DNA from: Paraspadella gotoi
Lineage: Eukaryota; Chaetognatha
Direction of reading: 5' to 3'
NCBI GenBank assembly: GCA_051294375.1
Contig: CM119271.1
Coordinates: 180,721-244,720, forward strand
Length of the DNA stretch: 64,000 bases
Shown: piece by piece, positions 55,901 to 64,000 of the stretch
How positions within the stretch are numbered: the stretch's first letter is position 1
Layout of the letters: every line of letters begins with the position of its first letter
Notes under the pieces: model-generated
The model's input: only the letters and a program-made list of their open reading frames with translations
Told to the model about the DNA's origin: nothing
Databases searched by the model: none
Translations under genes and position numbers: made by a program

Positions 55901-57457
55901 TGTGGAGGGAGTAGGGAGTGGGTAGATAAAAGGGGGGGGGTGTTTGGTGGGGATGCAAAGCCGTAGCCTGTCTTAAGTCAGGCCGTGGCAAGATAACTTT
56001 TAATTACTGAATGATTGAATAATAATTTTCTCATACCTAGGGTTGACCCCTGGGAAAGGCAATTTTTTGCAACCCAAGCCAAGGGAATCTGTCAAGTGGC
56101 TCTCCCCTAAACACTAATAAAACTATCCCCCCTGGGGGCAAACCTAAGTATATAGTTTTTGCCCACCCCCAGAGGCAATCCCTACTAGTATGACCCGCCG
56201 GCGTCGCCCCTAGCCACCCGCCATGGGGAAGGCTTTTATTATGACGGTAGGTCGCTGAGAGAAAGCAAAAATTTGGCTCAATAAATAATATAATAAATTA
56301 AATCGACTGAAATAGAAATTAGTTATTTGCTCATTCAAATTTAATACATTGTTATCAATGTGATTAGGATCTCCCCATAGGAAAAATACAGATAAGAGGG
56401 GCTTTATAAGTATAATATTATAAGAATTAAATAATGTTGCAAAATTTCCCAAACTCTCTAATCAATGTATTAATGACAAGAGTGAATATCTAACACTTAA
56501 GACCATGAAATGACATAATTAATTAATTCATGTTCTCTCAACAAAATCACGACAATATGTAAATGAGATTAACGAACGTAATTTCATTTTTCATCTCTCA
56601 TAATTGCAATGACTTTTTCTTATCTCTTACTTGCTACCCCATCCGGGCGAGACGCTCGTCTGCTTCAATCTGTTCTTTTCTCTCTCAAGTCGCCGCAAAT
56701 CCAGTTCGAGGGTCGACGTCTTCGCCGCCGCGTCCGACAGCTGTGACTGGCAGTTGACTAGGCGGGATTCGGAAGCCTGATCCGGCCAGTAGAGGGAAAA
56801 GAAAAAGTTAATTTGAAGAAGGAAAGAGCTCTTCGTTAGCGAAAGCGAGAGAGAATGAGAGGGGGAAAAAACTCGTGGGACGAGAAAAAGAAAAAATGAT
56901 AGCGTCGAATTTCAAAAAAAGAAAAAAGTATAAAAAAATAACGAAACAGTTACGACGGTTACTCCGTCGCGATAATTCGAGTTAATTGGATGAACCGGAG
57001 TTGATATACGAATCGAGAACAAACCAACGCAGAGAAGGAATACGTTTAAAAACCGCGACAAAGAAAGAGTAAAAGAAAGACAAAGAAGGGGAAAGAAAAA
57101 TAAAGGAAATGCTATAGGATTAAGAAAAGGTGCAAGACCCCAAATAATACTGATCCAAAGCGATAAACCTTTCGGAATTGTCTCGAAATACGACCGTAGT
57201 AATAATTATAATACGACTTTTATAGCATTTACTATTCCAGACAGAAAAAATAAGAAGCCTTAAAGTTTAACTCGAAGAGTATAATTGAAAAATCTACGAT
57301 TCTACATCAGGTACAAAACGCAAAGGATTAAAAAGCCGAGGTTCTTTTTGGAAAGATATTTGGGCCCATTCGTCTTTTCGGCTTTTTGAATGTAATTTCA
57401 AGTCGGGTTAGCGGGTCGACCTTCTGGATTTCGAAAGTGATTTGTTGAAGGAAGGAA

Positions 57458-57543
<86 letters not shown>

Positions 57544-57734
57544 TAAAAAAAAAAAACCGCGATAAGAAATATAAAAGAGAGAGTTAAAGACGGGAGAGAA
57601 CATGGATGAGAGAGAGGAAAAAAGATTTCCGCAAAAAAATTATCGGCGACTCAGTGTTTATTCAGAAAAGTCCTCGGCGCCAGTCTGTTAAATGTCGCGG
57701 GAAATGATATAATAAAAATTCTATTTACACTAAG

Positions 57735-57799
<65 letters not shown>

Positions 57800-60700
57800 C
57801 TCTCCCTGCACGATACGCGATTCGAAAAAGTCAAAAAAAGAACCTTTTTTTCTACGCCGTTAAATTCGTTGGTGAATACAATAGCAAAAAAAATCGCCTC
57901 CTACCAAAAAATAATAATAATAAATAAAGAAAACCAAAGGAAAACAATGGCGTTGGTCTCGTCCGTTTTAAAGTCGATTAAATCTCCCCCCGCTCCCCCC
58001 CAAATCAAATCTCAAAACGCAAGGGATTTATTTGTTAATCTATTCCTTTATCATTGAGTCACTCTATTTCGTTTTTTCAAAAAAGTTTTGAGACTCGAGA
58101 TGAGAGAAAATCGATTATGTATGTAAACGACGGTTTTTCCTACTATTAGTACTAAGATTCGATTATAAAATCCAAGAGACCACCGACGCGAAGAAGACAC
58201 AAAAAATAAAGTTTCTTTTAAAGTTTTTTTCTGAACAATCAGTTTCGTTCACTTCCCTTTCCCGTTTTCTTCCTTCAACAATAGACTTTTCCTTCTTCCT
58301 GTTCCCCCCTTCGTTTCTTTCTTAACCCTTCCATTGATGTTTCTTATAAGCATAATACTTTATTAATTTACGTATTATTAAACATGGCTAAATGTCCCAA
58401 ACTCTCTAATCAATCATCATCAATTGCTATAATACTGACAAGATAGAAGTTACAATTTGAAACCATAGAACGAAACAGGTACTGATTCATGTCAACTCAT
58501 ATACACGACAATATGCAAATGATATTGATGAATTAATTTTCTATTGAATCAAAATCTCTCGTACAATCCACATACCCAGCAGATTATCTCCAACCCGCCC
58601 AATCGCCCAACTTCCCCCTAAACAACAGACCTGCAACGACTTGACGAGCTCATTGTTGGTCTCCGCCAGACTCTGCAGCTCGGCGCGAAGGGTCGAGTTG
58701 TCATCTTGCAGGGACGCGATTTCTTCGGAGAGCTCTTCCACCAGATTCGCTTTTTGACTGCGAAGAGGGAGGCGAAGAGGGAGGCAGAGAGGGAGGCGAA
58801 GAGGGAGGCGAAGAGGAAGGCGAAGAGGGAGGCGAAGAGGGAGGCAGAGAGAAATAATTAAAATAATAAAATGTAATAAGATATCTTTTTTTTTGTCGAG
58901 AACCGTAAAAACATCAGCTTCGAATATAAAAAAAAATTAATTTGAGTGAGAGGAAAAAAATGTTAAATAGAAATAAAAATGAGAATTGTCAAAAAAAAAA
59001 CAACAAAAAACAAAAGAGTTTAACATAGTGTAGTGCCGGGTAATTCGGAACACTTTTGGAAGTATTCAAATTTTGCACATGGTAAATTTATTTACGCCTT
59101 GGGGGCGTGGAAAACCCCCAAGCCTGGTTCCAAGCCCAGGACCCGTTCCGTGGCTGCTAGAGGGGGTTAACCATATTTAGGTTAAGCATATTTAGGCGTT
59201 AAATTCTATTCCAAACTTTTGTATATTTTTTATTGCTAAAAATTGATTTTTTACTGTAACATTAATAGTATAATATTTTTTCCACCTAATTATTAAACAA
59301 ATGTTGCTAAGTATTATCAATACTTAGTAAATTATTACTACCTCGTTATAAAAAGCATATGAGGTAACAAAGAATACTTACTTTACAGGTGTTCCGTTTT
59401 ACCCCAATTTAATTTAGCTATGTAAAAAATAATTGAATTATTTTTAAGAAATAATCTATTCAATAACTAAAAATTAGTAGTCTTTACTATCATATATTAA
59501 TATTCCATAATCATATTACGTCAAATATGACTGTGACAAAGGCTTGAAAACGACTACTCAAAGAGAAAATTTGACTAACAGCTTTGAAATTGCCGCTGCA
59601 GCTGCTGCAGCAGCAGCAAAATACTTTAATAATGAAAAGTCAAGTTGGTGAAATATTTAATGCACCAAAAACAATTATAAAATATCTTTAAACATTTTTT
59701 AAATTTTATTTTATATGTCAATGTTCCGAATTACCCCGCACTACCCTAATATATATTACCAAAAAGCCATTAAATCAAAAAAGTATCTTAAAAATCCTAT
59801 TCTCCGCCAAAATAAACGAAGAGAAGTCACTTTGAAAATAAAAATTAAACAAAATTATAGATATCCGGATTTCGGTTTCCGGAACTGTGACTAGTGAAAT
59901 GAGTTGACAGACCGCAGAAAAAGGTAAGTAAAGAAAAAGAATGCCGGCACGCTGTCTTAAAGCAACAAGGTCGTCGATGCAGGCGAAGCCAGGAGATTAA
60001 AAAAACCGGGAAACGAGGAAACGTCACCAATGACGCGTCCCAATGACAGACTCCGCCTCGAACTAAAACAAGGTTAAGCAAACAACGTCGGATCTGCTCA
60101 CGATCATTAGCGGTAATTAATTAAACAATTAATTAGGCAATTAATAAATTATTTAATTTGATCCGAAATGTTTGTTTTTAATCACAAAAGTAACGACGTC
60201 GATGATGGCGACGACGACAATAATGCCGATAATGATTGACTAACTTGATTGATTGATTCATTGATTGATTAAATAATTAATTAATTGATAAATGAATTGA
60301 TTGATTGAATAATTAATTAATAAATTATCAAATTGATTGATTGACTGATTATTGATTAATTAATTGGCTAATTGATTAATAAACTGATTAATTATTTGAT
60401 TAATTAACACATCTTGCATTTACATTTAATACAAAAAGAAAAAGAAGCATAATCAATTAGTGAAACAGGTAAACTCATTTCCACTCAGAACTCAAAACTT
60501 GATTTCCAGCTTAATCACACTTTTCTACCCACATACAAAAATTTTAGTCAATCGCCCCTTCCACTCATGAGTAATTGGCGATCAAATAGCGAAATAGATT
60601 TTTTGATTTTTTCTATTTAAATTCATTTCCACTATGACGATTCCATCGAAACTTGATTTCCAGCTCAATTACCCACTTCTCTACCCACACACAAAATTTA

Positions 60701-63429
60701 ATCTCAATTCATCCATCCAGTCACAAGTATTAAAATTTTTTGCTAAGGTGGGACGGACCCTCAGACAGACGGACGGACTGACGGACATTTTTTTGCATAA
60801 TATATCAAAATTCGATGTCTTGAGAGGATAAAAATGATTTACCGATAGACTTTTGTGGTGGGACCGACAAAGTGGATTATAGAGTCGGAATCAAATAATA
60901 ATCAAATAATCAAATAATCAAATAACCTGTTAATCATATTAAATTAAGTATATTAAATTAATTTTAAACCAATATTTCTTTAATTATAAGGCAGCAATAC
61001 ACGGTGGAGCTTGAATTCTTTAATAATTAATTTAACAATTTATTTATCAATATTTCTAATTTCTCTAAAAATGATTCTTCAACGTTAGTTCTTTAATAGC
61101 TTGGTTCTTTTTTCTTTTTATTACAGAGCCACCATTGGATCGAAGATAGAAATCGAATTAACGCGATTAAACGAGAATCATTACCACACCCAAAGAGACA
61201 CACACTCTCTCTCTNNNNNNNNNNCTCTCTCTCTTCTATCATAAACTAAAGAACTTCAAATATTTTCTGTTTCACCTTCAAACGAGTAACCACAACCAAT
61301 CCTTTAGCGATGAGTAACAACAACACGAATTTGTAAAATATTAAATTAAACTAATCCGTATATAATAATGTTTATTAAACATAATAAATAAATAACTTGT
61401 CATCAGCATCTAGTCAATTCTATGCACCATATTCCATACTAATCCTTCCTCTCTCCTCATTTGAAAACAAGTTAACATTTATCTTTCAATAAATCAAATC
61501 CTATTAGGCAACAACAACCTCCTCACCACCCCCTCCCCCCATCTTCTCCTCTAAAACTCACCTCATCTTTTCTTCCATCCTCTCCTCCTTGTCCACCCTC
61601 TCTTCCAGCGCCGCCGCCTTCTTCTCCATCTCCTCGGCAAACCCCATCACGTCGTCGAGTCGCGCCACCAACTTTCGGTTGACGCGCTCCAGTCCCGCGT
61701 AGCGCGCCGCCCAGTCTTTCAGCGACGCCTCCAACCCGCGAGTCCGTCTGTCCGTTTCTTCGTCGTCCTCGTCGGCGTCGTCGATGGCGCGCCGGCCGCG
61801 AGAGTCGTTCTTGGAGACGCGGCGCCGAGCCGGAGATCCGGTAAAAGTATTTTTCTTGACGGGCGACTGGGACACCTCGGGACGCCGCGTTCCACGTCGC
61901 GAAGCCTCGTCGGCGACGCCTTCCGTCCCTGCTACTGGTGCTAATGGTGCTGCTGCTCCAGCTGCTACAGATCCTCCCCCTTTTCTCTCCAACTCCTCCC
62001 TCAGCTCCCGAATCTCCTCCTCGTAGTAATCGCGCAGATCAGCCAAGTGACGCGCGTGCTTTTCACGCAAGTTGATTCGGTCCGAGGACGAGTTGGAGGC
62101 GCCGACGACGACGACGCCGGGGCAGGATTCGACATAGGACGACCCGGTGGAGCGGGGCGACGCCGCTGCCGCGGAAATGGAGGGAGTCGTGGAGGAAGCG
62201 TCGACGCTGCGGTGGGAGGGATAAAGCGGTGCCAGTTCGACGGCTTCGAGAAGATAATCGGGAAGAGGAGCGAGAGGAGGAAAGGGGGCGTGGCCATCGG
62301 CGTTGAGATCAAAAGAGTCGAAAGAAGAGCGAAGACGAGCGGCGGCGTCGTCCTCTCGGCGTCGTGGGTTGGAAGCGGCGTCGACCACGAGTTCGATGGA
62401 ATCGCGCCGAAATCGAGGGACGAAACCGGCGTCGTCGTCTCGTTCTTCGTCGAGGGAGTCGGCGTTGAAGACGATCGGCGGTGGGCGTGCCGACGCCGTT
62501 GAAGAGGACGCGGACGCAGGAGGAGAGGCTTCGACCTCATCGACGCCATTGTTGGCGGCGTCGAAAGTGAAGGATCTTTGCGCGAGACGAAAGGAGTGAC
62601 GGGCGCTGAGCTCTTCACGTAATCTGATGGGATCGAGGTTATTTTGCGTATTAAATAGAGTATAGTGCAAGAGTATAAAAAAATAAAGATAAAAATTAAC
62701 AAATCTAACGGTGAACTGTCGGGGGTAGAAAAAAAATCTTTCCGCCAAAAAAATAAATTAAGTTCAAATATATAATTTTTTTTTTGTTTCGTCCTTCAAT
62801 CTGAGCGCGAACTTTACAAAAAACCGATGATGATGTTTCTCGAGTTTGAGTCTCGTTGATTTAAACCAACGACGCAGGAAAATGAAAAGACGCTTTTTAG
62901 CCTTGAAAGTCGCGTTTCGATTGATATATTTAATTTTAAACATTTAAAAGGTTAGATTTCAATTGAGTATTTACAAGTACCTTTTTGTTTTTAATACAAG
63001 GGAAAACAATTCTATTTCTGCAACATTTTGTTTAACAAAATAAAATTGTTTTCACTCATTTTTGAAAATACGCTTACATGCTTCAAGCAAATATTCGCTC
63101 TTAATCATCGCGAGTAAACAAACAACCATTTTAAACTAATATTCCAAAAAAATAAAAATTTACTTAACAGTCGCCGAAGGCCACTTTAATAAAAAAACGA
63201 CCTTCCAATTCGCAGTATTTCATTTAATTAATCTCCGTCTTCCTCTCAACTTGGCGCTGATTCCTTTTTTTTATAACTCTCTCTCTCTCTCTCTCGCTCT
63301 CTTCCTCGCAATTCCAAAGACATTCAAAACTGGTTCCAAGCTTCTTTTTCTCATTCTTTCTCTAAATCATTCAACGGAACAAAGAAACTTCTAAAACTGT
63401 CGCCTGAAAGGCAGAAGAAAGAGGATGAA

Positions 63430-63489
<60 letters not shown>

Positions 63490-64000
63490 CAACTCACCTC
63501 AGAGCGGCTTTTCTATCGTCAGAAGTCGACTTCCTCAGATAAGCTCTAATGGGGGTTTCGTTTTCGATTCGCCCGTCCACTTCTCCGTCCAGCGGACGAC
63601 ATCCGTTCGTTTTCGTCCCTCCTCCTCCTCCTCCTCCTTTCTCCTCGCCCAGGTCACTCCGACCTCCGTTCCTCCTCCGCGAGGATCGATCATCCTTTTG
63701 CTTTTCCAAAGCTCGAGAATCCAAAACCAAAAGGTTTCCGTTGGATTTTTTCTCCGGAAGATAACATGAGTCATCGTCGTCGTCGTCATCGTCGTCTATT
63801 CGGAGATCGACCTTTTCCTCGACGAGCCTTTGCGGGGAGGAGGTTGAAGAGCACCCCGCTGCCGCCACCGCCTCCGCAACATCGGGAGACACGGACAACG
63901 ACTGGAGATGATAGGATGACGAAGGCGGCGTCCGCTTCGTCTTGGAGGATTTACCGAAGGGCGACTTGAAGCTGGCGTCGAGGTGGGCTTGCTTGGAGGG
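43408..64000 (-). CDS. Gene 1: coiled-coil protein, 3' ten exons (partial; whole-gene entry)
   Basis: Exons in transcript order: >64000-63498, 62623-61562, 58757-58631, 56776-56631, 55900-55755 (start uncertain by one base), 53993-53820, 53301-53135, 48968-48637, 46152-46028, 43512-43408 with TGA stop. Phases agree at every junction. The visible part is about 960 residues; the N-terminus lies beyond the window. It has a Ser/Lys-rich region, an acidic/Ala-rich region with a strong coiled coil, and Ser-rich linkers. The last 75 residues (EYEEKLDSLAKEKGRLESCL ... RSYNVLRK) are a coiled-coil C-terminus. The pattern weakly recalls M-phase phosphoprotein 9, which in humans acts at the mother centriole; this is unverified inference. 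Other centrosomal coiled-coil families are equally possible. Confidence 0.82.
43513..46027 (-). other. Gene 1 last intron
   Basis: This 2.5-kb intron is very AT-rich, with an (ATC)n microsatellite at 44025-44050. 45850-46027 is C-rich on the plus strand. No exon candidate was seen. Confidence 0.6.
46028..46152 (-). CDS. Gene 1 exon: C-terminal coiled coil, first half
   Basis: This 125-nt exon has acceptor TTTTACAG and donor AGGCAG/GTCTGT, phase 1 in and 0 out. It encodes EYEEKLDSLAKEKGRLESCL, then SRLPASASRHSAKFSSG and IVSRQ. It continues into the terminal exon as one helix. The SRLP break inside the coil is the kind of feature that may be conserved. Confidence 0.85.
46153..48636 (-). other. 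Gene 1 intron with GATGATAGTCATTCATTGAT minisatellite
   Basis: This 2.5-kb intron contains a roughly 22-bp minisatellite at 46415-46590, a family-D-like fragment at 46610-46720 (GA tract plus CGCTGCAGAACTGAACTCG), and an inverted family-A copy at 46905-47020. A CT microsatellite lies at 48056-48081. The rest is unremarkable. Confidence 0.6.
46415..46590. repeat. ~22-bp minisatellite (GATGCGATGATAGTCATTCA)
   Basis: Seven to eight units of TGATGCGATGATAGTCATTC or close variants in direct orientation. The same unit family occurs at 33060-33180 and 39010-39090. Confidence 0.85.
48637..48968 (-). CDS. Gene 1 exon: His/Arg/Gln-rich segment
   Basis: This 332-nt exon has acceptor CCCAAATAG and donor TTTCAG/GTGAGT, phase 2 in and 1 out. 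It begins SSTRRPFSVSGKASSSTTSP, continues through Arg/His/Gln-rich QRSVSEPHRRHDHDARSR, and ends DLGISIDDHLLLIS. The CpG-rich composition makes it stand out from the intron. Confidence 0.75.
49290..49450. repeat. 22-bp minisatellite (GTTGAGGAGAGTGCCTCGAG)
   Basis: About seven tandem units of GATGTTGAGGAGAGTGCCTC or variants. A two-unit remnant recurs at 50385-50425 after the gap. Confidence 0.9.
49978..50125. repeat. 29-bp minisatellite, copy 1
   Basis: About five units of GGGAAGGGAGGGAAGTGCGA plus TGTTGTGAT. The same array is longer at 51690-52155. Confidence 0.9.
50360..50384. other. Assembly gap (25 N) between duplicated minisatellite regions
   Basis: Twenty-five N. Sequence before it (49430-50355) recurs after it (50400-52455) with an extra segment of about 720 bp. 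Confidence 0.95.
51690..52155. repeat. 29-bp minisatellite, copy 2 (longer, indel-rich)
   Basis: About sixteen units of the same 29-bp motif, with many one-base length changes. The open frames through it (Met/Arg/Cys repeats) are artefacts of the repeat. Confidence 0.9.
52874..52917. repeat. (CT)n microsatellite
   Basis: About 22 CT units. Confidence 0.95.
53135..53301 (-). CDS. Gene 1 exon: acidic segment
   Basis: This 167-nt exon has acceptor ATTCCCAG and donor GGAGG/GTGAGA, phase 0 in and 2 out. It encodes RRYLKGSSSSSLTGNDVHDD, then ANLDATLDVTLVEDYDVDDD and a Ser/Asn-rich end. A longer-looking Thr-rich frame overlaps but is out of phase with both neighbours. Confidence 0.78.
53302..53819 (-). 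other. Gene 1 intron with family-A repeat
   Basis: 53400-53540 is an inverted family-A copy (ATTGTAAGAGTGATGGAGGC, GGGGCAAGATAGCTTATTTA). The rest is AT-rich. Confidence 0.65.
53820..53993 (-). CDS. Gene 1 exon: Ser/Ala/Gly-rich linker
   Basis: This 174-nt exon is in phase 0 at both ends (acceptor CGTCCCTCAG, donor GAAGGG/GTGAGT). It encodes MSTSWLQSDSSSLQAAAARL, later SRGGGSGFSDSESEG. Its first codon is Met, but phase and composition show it to be internal. It can be skipped in frame. Confidence 0.78.
53994..55754 (-). other. Gene 1 intron with purine-rich tandem repeats
   Basis: 54050-55010 is dominated by GAAATAGGAAAAGAAA-type purine repeats with two embedded copies of a GC-rich 75-bp element. 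55530-55645 is an inverted family-A copy. The Phe/Leu/Ser-rich minus frames across it are repeat artefacts. Confidence 0.7.
54139..54541. repeat. Two copies of a tRNA-like/SINE-like block about 324 bp apart
   Basis: 54139-54213 and 54463-54541 share GTGTAGTCGGGCATTGCC and GGTCCTGGGCTTGGAACCAG. The minus strand reads CTGGTTCCAAGCCCAGGACC, loosely like a pol III B box. A third copy lies at 59106-59170 in the opposite orientation. Confidence 0.6.
55755..55900 (-). CDS. Gene 1 exon: Ser/Arg/Asn-rich linker
   Basis: The acceptor is CCTCCACAG and the donor is TTTCCC/GTGATA; it enters in phase 2 and leaves in phase 0. It encodes SVVEEGRGSESLERRSHRKR, then NAAHVGVTSWSLNPSTQTSP. The exact first base is uncertain by one. 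No domain is recognised. Confidence 0.72.
55901..56630 (-). other. Gene 1 intron with family-A and family-C fragments
   Basis: Contains a family-A tail (55965-56030), a C/G-rich stretch (56040-56215), and a family-C fragment (56430-56575, CCCAAACTCTCTAATCAATG) also found at 58375-58540. Confidence 0.6.
56631..56776 (-). CDS. Gene 1 exon: coiled coil ending in SPGWGS
   Basis: This 146-nt exon has acceptor CCGGATCAG and donor AGCAA/GTAAGA, phase 0 in and 2 out. It encodes ASESRLVNCQSQLSDAAAKT, then STLELDLRRLEREKNRLKQ and TSVSPGWGS. It extends the coil and then breaks it. Confidence 0.82.
57461..57541. repeat. (GA)n microsatellite
   Basis: About 80 bp of GA repeat, interrupted once. Confidence 0.95.
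57739..57806. repeat. (CT)n microsatellite
   Basis: About 68 bp of CT repeat, complementary to the GA tract 200 bp to its left. Confidence 0.95.
58631..58757 (-). CDS. Gene 1 exon: coiled coil
   Basis: This 127-nt exon has acceptor CTTCGCAG and donor TTGCAG/GTCTGT, phase 2 in and 0 out. It encodes QKANLVEELSEEIASLQDDN, then STLRAELQSLAETNNEL and VKSLQ, a clear heptad pattern continuing the upstream coil. The upstream intron starts with GAAGAGGGAGGC-type repeats. Confidence 0.85.
59028..59746. mobile_element. 719-bp MITE-like element with 25-bp terminal inverted repeats and TA target
   Basis: The left end 59028-59052 reads GTGTAGTGCCGGGTAATTCG + GAACA. The right end is its complement with two mismatches (GGGTAGTGCGGGGTAATTCG + GAACA, 59746-59722). 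Both sides are flanked by TA (59026-59027 and 59747-59748), as in Tc1/mariner/pogo-type transposition. No transposase frame is present, so it is non-autonomous. A tRNA-like block is inserted or embedded at 59106-59170. Confidence 0.8.
60085..60895 (+). mobile_element. Family-B element, copy 3
   Basis: Begins GTCGGATCTGCTCACGATCA, with TTAATTAATT-rich interior, the block GACGATTCCATCGAAACTTG, ACGGACGGACTGACGGAC and the end GACCGACAAAGTGGATTATA. It matches 24420-24980 in the same orientation and 17945-18620 inverted. The right terminal repeat is not obvious here. Confidence 0.55.
61215..61224. other. Assembly gap (10 N) in a CT microsatellite
   Basis: Ten N in the middle of a (CT)n run, so the repeat length is unknown. 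Confidence 0.95.
61562..62623 (-). CDS. Gene 1 exon: 1,062-nt acidic/Ala-rich exon with coiled coil
   Basis: The acceptor is TCCCATCAG and the donor is ATGAG/GTGAGT, phase 2 at both ends. It starts LREELSARHSFRLAQRSFTF. Middle sections are acidic and Ser/Ala-rich. A coiled coil, LREKHARHLADLRDYYEEEI followed by RELREELERKGG, is the best family probe. After a basic stretch (RRRVSKNDSRGRR) a second coiled coil (WAARYAGLERVNRKLVARL) runs to the exon end. Confidence 0.85.
62624..63497 (-). other. Gene 1 intron with CT microsatellites
   Basis: This 874-bp AT-rich intron has CT repeats at 63277-63302 and 63436-63487. The latter abuts the donor of the upstream exon. Confidence 0.65.
63498..64000 (-). 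CDS. Gene 1 exon (partial at window edge): Ser/Lys-rich, poly-Asp
   Basis: The frame is open from the window edge to donor CTGAG/GTGAGT (phase 2 out). It encodes PSKQAHLDASFKSPFGKSS, later a run of nine Asp residues, a Gly run, and ends TPIRAYLRKSTSDDRKAAL. No acceptor is visible, so the exon continues beyond 64000. Plus-strand open frames here are shadows. Confidence 0.8.

Larger units (their letters stand above)
56777..58630 (-). other. Gene 1 intron with opposed GA and CT microsatellites
   Basis: Holds (GA)n at 57461-57541, (CT)n at 57739-57806 and a family-C fragment at 58375-58540. Otherwise it is AT-rich without an exon candidate. Confidence 0.65.
58758..61561 (-). other. Gene 1 intron with MITE and family-B element
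   Basis: This 2.8-kb intron holds GAAGAGGGAGGC repeats (58758-58850), a 719-bp MITE (59028-59746), a family-B element (about 60085-60895), and a CT microsatellite split by a 10-N gap (61206-61236). Confidence 0.65.

Overview
The window is a piece of an intron-rich animal genome, most likely an invertebrate. Coding exons are GC-rich and short (42 bp to 3.8 kb). They sit in AT-rich introns full of CT/GA microsatellites, minisatellites, MITE-like elements and dispersed repeats. I cannot name the species from sequence alone. There are no bacterial-style operons, no recognisable tRNA or rRNA genes, no CRISPR array and no viral gene.

Both genes I can support are on the minus strand, arranged head to tail. 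Gene 1 enters from the right edge: ten exons run from beyond 64000 down to a stop codon at 43408-43410. It encodes at least about 960 residues of a Ser/Asp-rich protein with coiled coils, and its last two exons form a compact coiled-coil C-terminus. M-phase phosphoprotein 9 (a centriolar protein) is a weak candidate family. Gene 2 runs from an ATG at 42012 (or an alternative first exon with ATG at 40209) to a stop at 2139-2141. It has 23 exons and encodes about 3,780 residues. From N to C the product has an acidic/Lys-rich start, a segment with two LD-like helices, Ser-, Gln- and Met/Gly-rich linkers, a long charged region with 34-residue repeats, about 1,300 residues of Glu/Arg/Lys coiled coil or single alpha-helix, and a Ser/Gly-rich tail with GGSTI repeats. 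It looks like a giant cytoskeletal or muscle linker, but I do not recognise the family. Every exon junction was placed by hand on GT-AG sites, and intron phase agrees across all of them. That agreement is the main support for both models.

The assembly has five N gaps. The two 25-N gaps (33582-33606 and 50360-50384) are each flanked by near-duplicate sequence. The larger case repeats 27938-33581 as 33607-39497, including four gene 2 exons. The second copy carries many one-base indels that break those exons, so it is probably uncorrected long-read sequence or an unmerged haplotype rather than a true duplication.

Layout: 1-2138 gene 2 3' flank; 2139-15192 3' exons including the two giant coiled-coil exons; 15193-27938 middle exons with a large repeat-filled intron at 21.6-26.0 kb; 27938-39497 N-terminal exons and the duplicated block; 40142-42012 alternative first and second exons; 42013-43407 intergenic; 43408-64000 gene 1, with long introns holding minisatellites (49.3-52.2 kb), purine-rich tandem repeats (54.0-55.0 kb), and a 719-bp TA-flanked MITE (59.03-59.75 kb). 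The two genes show no sign of functional linkage beyond sharing a strand.
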